Origin: Exobacillus caeni
GTDB taxonomy: Bacteria; Bacillota; Bacilli; Bacillales; Guptibacillaceae
Assembly (NCBI RefSeq): GCF_005747095.1
Contig: NZ_SWLG01000003.1
Location: forward strand, 124,001 to 188,000
DNA length: 64,000 nt
Direction of reading: 5' to 3'
Part shown: positions 8,837-16,693 of the stretch, in pieces
Numbering within the stretch: position 1 is the first letter of the stretch
Layout: the number at the start of each line of letters is the position of its first letter
Translations under genes and position numbers: made by a program
The notes under the pieces: model-generated
What the model saw: the letters and a program-made list of their open reading frames with translations, nothing else
Told to the model about the DNA's origin: nothing
Databases searched by the model: none

Positions 8837-8910
8837 ATTATGAAGTAATCTCTTATACATTTGAATTAAGTTGTTTTTAAAAATATTTTTATTAATACTA
8901 GTTCTTTTGT

Positions 8911-8945
8911 TATAATGAAATTAACTGTTCAATATAAAGAACAGT
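8911..8945 (+). promoter_or_regulatory. Possible promoter -10 with downstream inverted repeat
   Basis: TATAAT at 8911-8916 is followed by a perfect inverted repeat ACTGTTC-8-GAACAGT at 8924-8945, roughly where transcription would start. It lies upstream of the frameshifted small gene at 8994. The repeat could be an operator or a 5' hairpin; a good -35 box is not evident. Confidence 0.35.
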
Positions 8946-8993
8946 AATACCTCTACTTTCATTTTCTTTTTAAAGGGTACAAGGGGGCATTTT

Positions 8994-9139
8994 ATGAAGA
9001 TTGGTGATAGGGTGTGCTATAGGGGGGAATTCACACCGTTATATGGATATATGATAATGGCTATTGCGAGCTACAAAAGGGAGAAGGAGTCTATGACATG
9101 CCCTTTTTAGTAGAATCTAAAAAATGTAAGATTGTTTAG
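8994..9139 (+). pseudogene. Frameshifted small gene (~49 residues), unknown family
   Basis: An ATG behind AAGGGGGC opens MKIGDRVCYRGEFTPLYGY and then runs to an early stop in a senseless tail. A second frame starting at the same point continues as YDNGYCELQKGEGVYDMPFLVESKKCKIV and ends in a stop at 9137-9139. Joining the two at about 9045-9050 gives one coherent short protein, which suggests a +1/-2 frameshift or a sequencing error. The product looks like a compact beta-rich protein. No named family was recognised. Confidence 0.5.
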
Positions 9140-9317
9140 TTTTCTAATATATACATATGAATAAAGTACCCTGGTTGCATTCAGTACATTGCCTTCTTGC
9201 TGAAAGTGAGATAGGGAACCAATAGGAATCTTAAGGAGATGCTTTTATTTTTGTTAAAAATGCCGGGAAAAGGGAATAAGGTCACAAGGAACTCATAAAT
9301 AAACCGGTGGTGTATAA

Positions 9318-9479
9318 ATGGGATACCTCTTACTCTTCAGCCTTTCACTAGTTTTAATACTTGTCCTGGCAAAAGCAACAGTAAGTGATAGATTTCCTCC
9401 TGCGTTGAGGAAAATAGCAATCGGGATATTAGTCTTTTTGGCAATCATCTTCCTGGTGTTATTTTTTGCAGGGATCTAA
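9318..9479 (+). CDS. 53-residue protein with two membrane helices, unknown
   Basis: ATG with GGTGGTG ~5 bases upstream. The peptide MGYLLLFSLSLVLILVLAK is helix one, a short polar loop (ATVSDRFPPALRK) follows, then a second helix (IAIGILVFLAIIFLVLFFAGI) up to the stop. The composition is that of a genuine small hairpin membrane protein. It has no recognised family and no obvious operon partner. It ends just before REP palindrome 4. Confidence 0.5.
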   Translation: MGYLLLFSLSLVLILVLAKATVSDRFPPALRKIAIGILVFLAIIFLVLFFAGI

Positions 9480-9495
9480 CAGTTTGGGTTAAGTT

Positions 9496-9544
9496 TTATC
9501 CACAAAGATGGAGGGGTCAGACCCCTCCATCTTTGTGGATATTT
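9496..9544. repeat. REP palindrome 4, the most complete copy
   Basis: From 9498 to 9540 the two 21-base arms are perfectly complementary around the central A at 9519 (core GGGGTCAGACCCC). The ends read TTATCCACA on the left and TGTGGATAT on the right, that is, two facing DnaA-box-like 9-mers. It lies between convergent genes, just downstream of glcF. Confidence 0.92.
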
Positions 9545-9566
9545 TATTTAATCTACAAGTTTGCAT

Positions 9567-10946
9567 CTAACTGTCTGTTACAGCAACTTCTCGTATGTTA
9601 TCTTCTCCGCTCGCGGCACCTTCATAAGCCTCAAGCAGCAAGTCGACGATATGAACAGCTTTAGCATTGCTTTCCATTTTCTCACGCTTAATGCCCAGCT
9701 TCATTTGCAACAGGCATCCGGGGTTCGCTGTTACGATCGTTTGCGCCTGTGTTGCTTTTGCTTTTTCCATTTTGCTATCGAGAATTTGCATCGACATGTC
9801 TTGCTGCACGATGTTATAGACACCTGCGGAACCACAGCATTGATCCGGGTCTTTCATCTCTTTAAACGTCACGCCTTCGATGCTTTTCAATAGTTTTCTT
9901 GGTGCTGAAGAGGTTCGCATCACATTTCTGAGGTGACAGGAATCTTGATAGGTCACAACCTGTGGCTGGACCGCCAACGGTTTTTCATGGAAATCCAGCT
10001 CGACAAGCACTTCAGATATATCTTTGGTTTTTAAAACAAATGCTTTTGCTCGTTCATACCATTCTGGGTCATCCTTCAACAGGTGATCGTAATCTATTAA
10101 AAACGCCCCACAACCGCCGGCATTAGAAATAATATAATCAACATCAAGCTCTTCGAAAGCACGAATGTTCTGCTTTGCCAGCTCTTTCGCGCCATTCTTC
10201 TCACCGCTATGGGCATGCAGGGCACCGCAGCATCCCTGTGCAGGTGGGATAAACACTTCACACCCAGCAAGCTGCAGCAACTTAACTGTCGCATCGTTCG
10301 TCGGCATAAACATCGTATCCATCAAGCAGCCAGCAAAAAATGCCACACGCTTCTTTGGGGCTTCAACATTAAACGGATCTAAATGCTCAGGCCTATTTTT
10401 CATTTCCTTAGGTGCCGGAATCTCTGGTAGGATGCTTTCCATGTTTGCAAGATTACCGGGTAGAACATTTAGCACCTTACTTTTTTGCACGACTTTTTGG
10501 ACCCCGCTTTTCTGATAAAGCCACAGCAGGTTATTTAACCTGCGAATCCGATCCTTCTTCGGGAAAAATTCTTCAAACACAAGATGTCGCATCACTTTAA
10601 CCGGCCATTTATGTTTTTTCTTCTGCTCCAACACATCCCGCGCTTCTTCTAATAAATGCCCATACTTAACACCTGAAGGGCAAACAGGTTCACAGGCACG
10701 GCATCCGAGACATAGGTTAAGCTGCTCTTCAAAGTCTTCATCCGGTTCGATGACCCCGTCTACAACACCCTTCATCAACGCGATCCTGCCCCTGGGTGAA
10801 GCTGCTTCGTTCTTGTTTGTCTGTGTATAGGTAGGGCAGGAGGGGAGGCAGAATCCGCAACGCATACAGTTCATCAATTCATCATAATCGAGCCGTTCTT
10901 TTAACTCCTGTTGCACTTCTGAAGCGTAGTTTTCAATGTTTCTCAT
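9567..10946 (-). CDS. glcF: Glycolate oxidase iron-sulfur subunit GlcF
   Basis: 459 residues. The start is the ATG of MRNIENYASEV, which overlaps the glcD stop (TAATG), so the two are translationally coupled; the longer frame to 11069 is an artefact. The N-terminal half has two 4Fe-4S motifs, CMRCGFCLPSCPTY and CLGCRACEPVCPSG. The C-terminal half has two cysteine-rich CCG domains (GCCGALHAHSG and CCGSAGVY). This is the electron-transfer subunit that works with the FAD subunit GlcD to oxidise glycolate or a related 2-hydroxy acid to the keto acid at the membrane. No GlcE is present, as in other Bacillus-type two-gene loci. Confidence 0.93.
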   Translation of the reverse strand: MRNIENYASEVQQELKERLDYDELMNCMRCGFCLPSCPTYTQTNKNEAASPRGRIALMKGVVDGVIEPDEDFEEQLNLCLGCRACEPVCPSGVKYGHLLEEARDVLEQKKKHKWPVKVMRHLVFEEFFPKKDRIRRLNNLLWLYQKSGVQKVVQKSKVLNVLPGNLANMESILPEIPAPKEMKNRPEHLDPFNVEAPKKRVAFFAGCLMDTMFMPTNDATVKLLQLAGCEVFIPPAQGCCGALHAHSGEKNGAKELAKQNIRAFEELDVDYIISNAGGCGAFLIDYDHLLKDDPEWYERAKAFVLKTKDISEVLVELDFHEKPLAVQPQVVTYQDSCHLRNVMRTSSAPRKLLKSIEGVTFKEMKDPDQCCGSAGVYNIVQQDMSMQILDSKMEKAKATQAQTIVTANPGCLLQMKLGIKREKMESNAKAVHIVDLLLEAYEGAASGEDNIREVAVTDS

Positions 10947-12352
10947 TAGACTAACACCCTTTTTCTGCTGTCTTTCGCAAACATTTTGCCGGGATTCATA
11001 ATATTGTTCGGATCGAATGCCTGCTTGATCGCTTTCATCGCTTCGACGCCTTCTTTTCCAAGCTTCCATTCCAGGTAAGGGGACTTCATTTCTCCCACGC
11101 CATGTTCGCCTGTTATCGTTCCGCCAAGGGCGATCGCTTTATCAAAAATTTCTGCAAAGGCATGTTCGACCCGTTCCATTTCTTCTTCATTTCTAGCATC
11201 TGTCAGGCAGGTAGGGTGAAGGTTGCCATCGCCGGCATGCCCAAACGTACAAATGTTAAGATCATATTTTGCAGCGATTTCGTTGATCGCTCTCACCATT
11301 TCGCTAATTTTCGAACGGGGCACAGTCGCATCTTCTAAGATGGTTGTCGGTTTCATGCGTGCGAGTGCTGACAGGGCAGAGCGCCTTGCTGTCCTCAACG
11401 CATCTGCTTCTTCTTCAGTAGCAGCCATCTCAACTGACAATGCCTGTTCTTCTCGACATACCATGGCTATTTTTTCCATGTCGCGCGAGACGATTTCTGG
11501 TGGCCCATCCTGTTCTATTAAAAGGACAGCATTAGCATGTGTAGGGAGTCCGATTTTTGCAAAATCCTCGACAACCTCAAGAGTAGGTTTGTCTAAGAAC
11601 TCAAGGGTTGTTGGGATGATCCGGTTGGAGATGATTTTCGATACAGAACGTGCCGCCGCATCGATATCTTCATATAATACAAGCATCGTACTTTTCGTTT
11701 CCGGCATCGGAACCAGCTTTAATAACACTTCCGTAACCACGCCGAGGGTACCTTCAGAACCGACAAAAAGCCGGGTTAAGTCATAGCCTGCCACATCCTT
11801 AGCAAGCTTACCGCCTGTCCGGATGATATTCCCGTTTGGCAACACTGCTTCTAACCCCAACACATAATCACGTGTCACCCCGTATTTAAGCCCACGCAAC
11901 CCGCCGGAATTTTCATTGATGTTACCGCCGATCGTTGAGATCTTCATGGAGCTTGGATCTGGCGGATAAAAAAGTCCCCGTTCTTCTACAGCATTGATCA
12001 AGTCGAGAGTAATGACGCCGGGCTGAACGGTAGCGGTGAGGTTTTCTTCATCTATTTCAAGAATCTTATCCATATGGGTAAAAAGCAAAACGATGCCACC
12101 CTGGGTCGGACACGTTCCGGCGCAAAGATTTGTCCCGGAACCACGAGGAACAATTGGGATTTGTTGTTCATTGCATAGTTGGAGGATCTTTTGGATCTCT
12201 TCCTTGTTTCTCGGAGATATAACAGCGTCCGGCAGCGATTGGAACGTAGGGGTAGCATCATAAGAGTAGACTAACCTCATCTCATTGGAATCTTTATAAT
12301 TTTCCTGGCCGACTATTTGGACCAGCAGTTTTTTTACTTCAGATGTTAACAT
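10946..12352 (-). CDS. glcD: Glycolate oxidase FAD subunit GlcD
   Basis: 468 residues from the ATG preceded by AGGGGGAG (MLTSEVKKLLVQIVG). The frame could extend 17 codons further but without a ribosome site. An FAD-binding PCMH domain (about 40-215, with PRGSGTNLCAGTCP and GGNINENSGG) is followed by an FAD-linked oxidase C-terminal domain (GHAGDGNLHP, GEHGVG). It oxidises a 2-hydroxy acid, passing electrons to GlcF. It is first in the glcD-glcF unit on the minus strand. Substrate choice (glycolate or D-lactate) cannot be settled from sequence. Confidence 0.92.
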   Translation of the reverse strand: MLTSEVKKLLVQIVGQENYKDSNEMRLVYSYDATPTFQSLPDAVISPRNKEEIQKILQLCNEQQIPIVPRGSGTNLCAGTCPTQGGIVLLFTHMDKILEIDEENLTATVQPGVITLDLINAVEERGLFYPPDPSSMKISTIGGNINENSGGLRGLKYGVTRDYVLGLEAVLPNGNIIRTGGKLAKDVAGYDLTRLFVGSEGTLGVVTEVLLKLVPMPETKSTMLVLYEDIDAAARSVSKIISNRIIPTTLEFLDKPTLEVVEDFAKIGLPTHANAVLLIEQDGPPEIVSRDMEKIAMVCREEQALSVEMAATEEEADALRTARRSALSALARMKPTTILEDATVPRSKISEMVRAINEIAAKYDLNICTFGHAGDGNLHPTCLTDARNEEEMERVEHAFAEIFDKAIALGGTITGEHGVGEMKSPYLEWKLGKEGVEAMKAIKQAFDPNNIMNPGKMFAKDSRKRVLV

Positions 12353-12466
12353 CGAACTCCCCCTTAGATTAGTAAACCAACGATAGTTTCCAGATATTTT
12401 CATAGGCAGTATTTCATAGATTTCGCTTTACAGCATGGTGAACTATGTCTAAAATCATAAGTAAGA

Positions 12467-12484
12467 GGTTGGTATAGACAACCA
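12467..12484. promoter_or_regulatory. NagR (YvoA)-like dre operator upstream of nagE
   Basis: GGTTGGTATAGACAACCA. The core TTGGTATAGACAAC agrees at 11 of 14 positions with GTGGTCTAGACCAC, the palindrome I recall for the GntR-family regulator NagR. The identical 12-mer GGTATAGACAAC recurs at 14746-14757 before amiE. The nagR gene itself is not in the window. Confidence 0.6.
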
Positions 12485-12653
12485 TAACTCTGGATTCATT
12501 TTAACATTGGTACGATAGAACTTTTGTATTATTGTTTCGTGATTTAGTCAATACTACTGAAGGATTGTGACAATTGTTATATAAATTCTATCATAACTAT
12601 GTTAAGATGTTTTCAGAAAATTTAAAAATACATAAGAAAAGGGGATGAAAAAG

Positions 12654-14573
12654 ATGTTAGGATTTTTACAACGTATTGGTAAAGCGTTAATGCTTCCAAT
12701 CGCCGTCATGCCTGCAGCAGCTTTATTGCTCCGTTTAGGACAACCGGACTTATTGGATATTCCTTTTGTTGCCGCTGCTGGTGCTGCGATCTTTGATAAC
12801 CTTGCGATCCTGTTTGCTATCGGGGTAGCGATCGGATTGTCAAAAGACGGCAATGGTGCAGCCGGTCTAGCCGGTGCCGTTGGTTTCTTTGTTTTAACAC
12901 AGGGAACACAGGCGATTAACGAAAACATCAACATGGCGATTCTTGGCGGTATTTTGTCTGGTATTGTTGCCGGGCTTCTTTACAACCGTTACAGTGACAT
13001 TGAATTGCCGGATTGGTTAGGATTCTTTGGGGGAAGGCGTTTTGTCCCGATTGTAACCGCTGCCACGATGGTAATATTAGCAGGTCTCTTCGGGTTTATT
13101 TGGCCGCCGATTCAGGAGTTCATCAACTCTATCGGTGAATGGATCATCGGAGCGGGTGCTGCAGGAGTAGGATTGTACGGTTTCTTAAACCGTCTCTTGA
13201 TCCCGGTTGGATTGCACCATGTACTGAACAGTTTGGTATGGTTCGTATTCGGTGAATTTGAAGGGGCGACTGGAGACTTGAACCGTTTCTTCGCAGGAGA
13301 CCCTAATGCGGGAATCTTCATGGCAGGTTTCTTCCCGATCATGATGTTCGGTCTTCCGGCAGCATGTTTTGCGATGATTGCCACTGCGAAAAAAGAAAAG
13401 CGTAAAGCCGTAACAGGGATGTTAGTCGGTATCGCGTTCACTTCTTTCTTAACTGGTATCACAGAACCGATCGAGTTCTCATTCATGTTCTTATCACCAC
13501 TTTTATATGTTGTGCATGCGCTTTTAACAGCGAGTGCGATGATCGTGGCTTATGTTCTTGATATCCGGCATGGATTTGGATTCTCAGCCGGGGCGATCGA
13601 CTTTTTCTTGAACCTCGGGCTAGCAGAAAAACCATGGCTGCTCTTTGGTATAGGAATCGTATACGGGGTTATATATTTTGTGATTTTCTACTTCTTGATT
13701 AAAGCGCTTAATCTTAAGACTCCTGGTCGTGAAGATGACGATGAAGAGGTATCTGAGGAGGCGCTTCAGGATTATGATGCACTTGACAGAGACAAGCCTG
13801 CCGGCAGCAAGTACGATGAAATGGCGTACTATTATATTGCTGCGCTTGGCGGCCAGGAAAACATTAAAGCGATTGATAACTGTGCGACTCGTCTTCGGAT
13901 GAAAGTGGATGATATGTCTAAGATAAATGAAACACAGCTTAAAAAGCACGGTGCGAAGGGCGTCATGAAAGTTGACCGCACGAACCTTCAAGTTATTGTT
14001 GGAACAAACGTGGAATTCGTCGCAACTGCGATGCAAAGACAGATGGGAAAGAAAGCTCCGACGACAAACCAGCCTGCAGAACCAGTAGAGGAGTCTGATG
14101 GAGACAAATCTCCCATAGGAGACAGTGACTTTGTTGCACCGATCGAAGGAAAAATCATTCCGATCACAGAAGTTGATGATCCTACCTTTGCGGAAAAAAT
14201 GATGGGTGACGGATTCGCGATCGAACCAACTGGCAGAACAGTATTTTCTCCTGTTGATGGAGAGGTATTGAATGTGTTCCCGACAAAGCATGCGATCGGC
14301 ATTCTATCCAAACAGGGCTATGAGATCTTGATCCACGTTGGACTTGATACCGTAAACCTTCAGGGCGAAGGATTCCAGACATATGTAAAAGCCGGGGACG
14401 AAGTGAAGCAGGGCCAGAAGCTTCTCGAAATTGATCTTGAAACGATTGGGAACAAAGCAAAATCAACTGTCACACCGATTGTCTTTACTAACCTGGATGA
14501 AAAAGAAAAAGTTCAAATTAAGCAAACCGGGGACGTAAAGCAGGGGGCAAAAGGCATTATAAATATTAAGTAG
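12654..14573 (+). CDS. nagE: N-acetylglucosamine-specific PTS permease, IICBA
   Basis: About 640 residues. The start is the ATG of MLGFLQRIGK, nine bases after AGGGG; the ATG at 12645 sits directly on the ribosome site. Domain order is IIC (about 1-360, ten or so helices, with GITEPIEF), IIB (about 395-470, phosphorylated Cys in DNCATRLRM) and IIA (about 490-639, active His in LIHVGLDTVNL). It imports and phosphorylates a hexose; the closest type is the GlcNAc/glucose class. GlcNAc is favoured by the NagR-like operator upstream and the murein-sugar genes downstream. The long form with a fused IIA needs no separate Crr-like protein. Confidence 0.88.
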   Translation: MLGFLQRIGKALMLPIAVMPAAALLLRLGQPDLLDIPFVAAAGAAIFDNLAILFAIGVAIGLSKDGNGAAGLAGAVGFFVLTQGTQAINENINMAILGGILSGIVAGLLYNRYSDIELPDWLGFFGGRRFVPIVTAATMVILAGLFGFIWPPIQEFINSIGEWIIGAGAAGVGLYGFLNRLLIPVGLHHVLNSLVWFVFGEFEGATGDLNRFFAGDPNAGIFMAGFFPIMMFGLPAACFAMIATAKKEKRKAVTGMLVGIAFTSFLTGITEPIEFSFMFLSPLLYVVHALLTASAMIVAYVLDIRHGFGFSAGAIDFFLNLGLAEKPWLLFGIGIVYGVIYFVIFYFLIKALNLKTPGREDDDEEVSEEALQDYDALDRDKPAGSKYDEMAYYYIAALGGQENIKAIDNCATRLRMKVDDMSKINETQLKKHGAKGVMKVDRTNLQVIVGTNVEFVATAMQRQMGKKAPTTNQPAEPVEESDGDKSPIGDSDFVAPIEGKIIPITEVDDPTFAEKMMGDGFAIEPTGRTVFSPVDGEVLNVFPTKHAIGILSKQGYEILIHVGLDTVNLQGEGFQTYVKAGDEVKQGQKLLEIDLETIGNKAKSTVTPIVFTNLDEKEKVQIKQTGDVKQGAKGIINIK

Positions 14574-14577
14574 GATG

Positions 14578-14613
14578 AAAAAGGGAGGCTTATGGCCTTC
14601 CTTTCTTTATGTC
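14578..14613 (+). terminator. Terminator of nagE
   Basis: AGGGAGGC pairs with GGCCTTCCT (one wobble) over a short loop, followed by a T-rich stretch. Confidence 0.55.
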
Positions 14614-14693
14614 GTTTTTTAGGTGGATGAAACATTATTTACAAACTAAAAAGTAATAAATGTCACAATATTACAAAAATGAATAGAATGTCC

Positions 14694-14727
14694 CAGGCCG
14701 AACGTCTTGAAAAAAGGCCTGTTTTTT
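14694..14727 (+). terminator. Hairpin with T-run before the amiE operator
   Basis: CAGGCC and GGCCTG pair around a 16-base loop, followed by six T. It separates nagE from the amiE transcript. Confidence 0.55.
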
Positions 14728-14743
14728 ATGGGCTGGGTCTTAA

Positions 14744-14758
14744 GCGGTATAGACAACT
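14744..14758. promoter_or_regulatory. NagR-like dre operator upstream of amiE
   Basis: GCGGTATAGACAACT, sharing GGTATAGACAAC exactly with the site before nagE. Its position ~135 bases before the amiE start suggests joint control of the PTS and the murein-sugar genes. Confidence 0.55.
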
Positions 14759-14892
14759 ATAAGCAGGCTTCGATACGCTACAAGTAGATATTGTAAGCCC
14801 TTCCATTTTTATCTTGGAAGAGACAAAGCATAACAAACTTCATTTTTATTACGCCAAAAAAATTGAGTGAAAAGCTCAAACAAGGAGGAAGT

Positions 14893-16599
14893 ATGAAGAA
14901 AAAATTTCTGTCTGTTGCATTAGCTGCGTTTCTTAGTGCCTCGACCGTTTTACCTGCAGGAACCATGATTCATGCCGAAGGACCTGACAGTGTTAAGCCG
15001 ACTATCGAGAAAGGCGATGCAAAAGTTTCTCACCAGAGGCCACATCCTGTGTTTACCTGGGATCAGCCGGGACCAACGTCTCCAGTTTTGCACAACGGAT
15101 CAGCAAGGGGAGCCGGAATGGTTCAGCAGCCTCTGAATGAAATCGATGGGTTGATGAACCAGATGATTGAAGACCAGGTTATGCCAGGTGCCGTCGCTTT
15201 TGTTGCAAGGCGTGGGCATATTGTAAAACATGAAGCTTATGGTTATGCGGCCCGTTACACCGACGATAATTTCACTGAAATGAATGAACCTGTGAAAATG
15301 CAAAAAGATACGATTTTTGATCTTGCTTCGATCAGTAAAATTTTCACTACGACTGCTGCGATGAAGCTATATGAACAGGGTGAGTTTGAACTTGATGATC
15401 CGGTAGCAAAATACATTCCGGAATTTGCAGCCAACGGAAAAGAGAATGTGACGATCAGGCAATTGATGACGCACACTTCCGGTTTTACGGCATGGATCCC
15501 TCTTTACACACAGGGGGAAACTCGTGAAGACAGGCTTCAAATCGTATTTGAACATCCTTTGAAGAATGAACCGGGCAGCACCTATACATACAGCGATCTA
15601 AACATGATCACGCTCGGTGCCCTTGTTGAACGATTGTCGGGCCAGCGTCTGGATGAGTTTGTAAAAGAAAACATTACTGAACCACTCGGAATGGAAGACA
15701 CGATGTACAATCCTCCTGCTTCATTAAAAGAACGGATTGCGGCAACGGAATATCAGCCGTGGACAGACCGGGGGCTTGTCTGGGGGCAGGTACATGATGA
15801 AAATGCCTGGTCATTGGATGGAGTCGCCGGGCATGCAGGCGTATTCTCAACAGCGAGCGACCTGGCGAAGTTCGCCCACATGTATATTAACGACGGACGT
15901 TATGGCAGCAAGCAAATTTTACAGCCGGAAACCGTAAAGCTGTTGGTGGAAAACCAGATTCCGCAGTTCCCTGGTGACGATCATGGCCTTGGATGGGAGC
16001 TTGCTCAAGGGTGGTTCATGGATGCTCTTTCCGAAGGATCGACACTTGGCCACACAGGGTACACTGGCACGTCGATCGTAGTAAATCGTAATAATGATAC
16101 GATCACGATCTTGCTTACAAACCGTGTGCATCCTACACGGAACACAGTTTCCACCAACCCGGCCAGAAGAGGGCTTGCTCGCAAGGTAGCAGATGCGATT
16201 CCGGTAGCAATTCCTGATAAAGGAGAAGCATGGTTCTCTGGATATGGAGACAACCTGCAGCGGTCATTAACAGCGGAAGTGGATCTTGACAGCCCTGCAA
16301 CACTCTCATTTGATACATGGTATCGAACAGAAGCTGATTACGACCATGGATTTGTAGAGGTTTCTGCAGATGGAGAGAAATGGACAAAAGCAAAAGTATT
16401 CACTGGAAGCAGTGTCGATTGGAAGGATGTAGAAGTGGTTGTCCCGGCTGAAACAAAATTTGTTCGCTTCAGGTACCATACTGACAGCTACACGAACGGC
16501 AGGGGCTGGTATGTCGATAACGTGAAAATCACTTCTTCTGATGGAAAAGAGATTGAGCCAGAGCTTGCAGGTAACGGTTGGACATTAAGAGATTATTAA
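14893..16599 (+). CDS. amiE: Secreted AmiE-type N-acetylmuramoyl-L-alanine amidase (serine hydrolase fold) with extra C-terminal domain
   Basis: The start ATG follows AAGGAGG. Signal peptide (MKKKFLSVALAAFLSAST), then a class-C beta-lactamase/esterase domain (about 80-445). The nucleophile motif is SISK (Ser146, Lys149), with YSD (TYSDLN) and HTG (GHTGYTG). In B. subtilis the homologue AmiE (YbbE) removes the peptide from MurNAc so that NamZ can act. The last ~130 residues (from WFSGYGDN) form a beta-rich domain like those in immune-inhibitor-type or MAM proteins, probably for binding. The gene leads the amiE-nagZ-namZ series in the same order as the B. subtilis locus. A weak hairpin lies between it and nagZ. 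Confidence 0.88.
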   Translation: MKKKFLSVALAAFLSASTVLPAGTMIHAEGPDSVKPTIEKGDAKVSHQRPHPVFTWDQPGPTSPVLHNGSARGAGMVQQPLNEIDGLMNQMIEDQVMPGAVAFVARRGHIVKHEAYGYAARYTDDNFTEMNEPVKMQKDTIFDLASISKIFTTTAAMKLYEQGEFELDDPVAKYIPEFAANGKENVTIRQLMTHTSGFTAWIPLYTQGETREDRLQIVFEHPLKNEPGSTYTYSDLNMITLGALVERLSGQRLDEFVKENITEPLGMEDTMYNPPASLKERIAATEYQPWTDRGLVWGQVHDENAWSLDGVAGHAGVFSTASDLAKFAHMYINDGRYGSKQILQPETVKLLVENQIPQFPGDDHGLGWELAQGWFMDALSEGSTLGHTGYTGTSIVVNRNNDTITILLTNRVHPTRNTVSTNPARRGLARKVADAIPVAIPDKGEAWFSGYGDNLQRSLTAEVDLDSPATLSFDTWYRTEADYDHGFVEVSADGEKWTKAKVFTGSSVDWKDVEVVVPAETKFVRFRYHTDSYTNGRGWYVDNVKITSSDGKEIEPELAGNGWTLRDY

Positions 16600-16693
16600 G
16601 CTTACAGAGGCGGAGTAGAATCCTTTTATCGACTCTGCCTTTGAATAAAAAATTCAAGATTAGATGACATTACAAAAAATGGAGGGACTTGAA

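Noticed and set aside
9561-9893. 110-residue plus-strand ORF opposite glcF
   Set aside because: It is antisense to a well-supported iron-sulfur protein gene and has no start signals.
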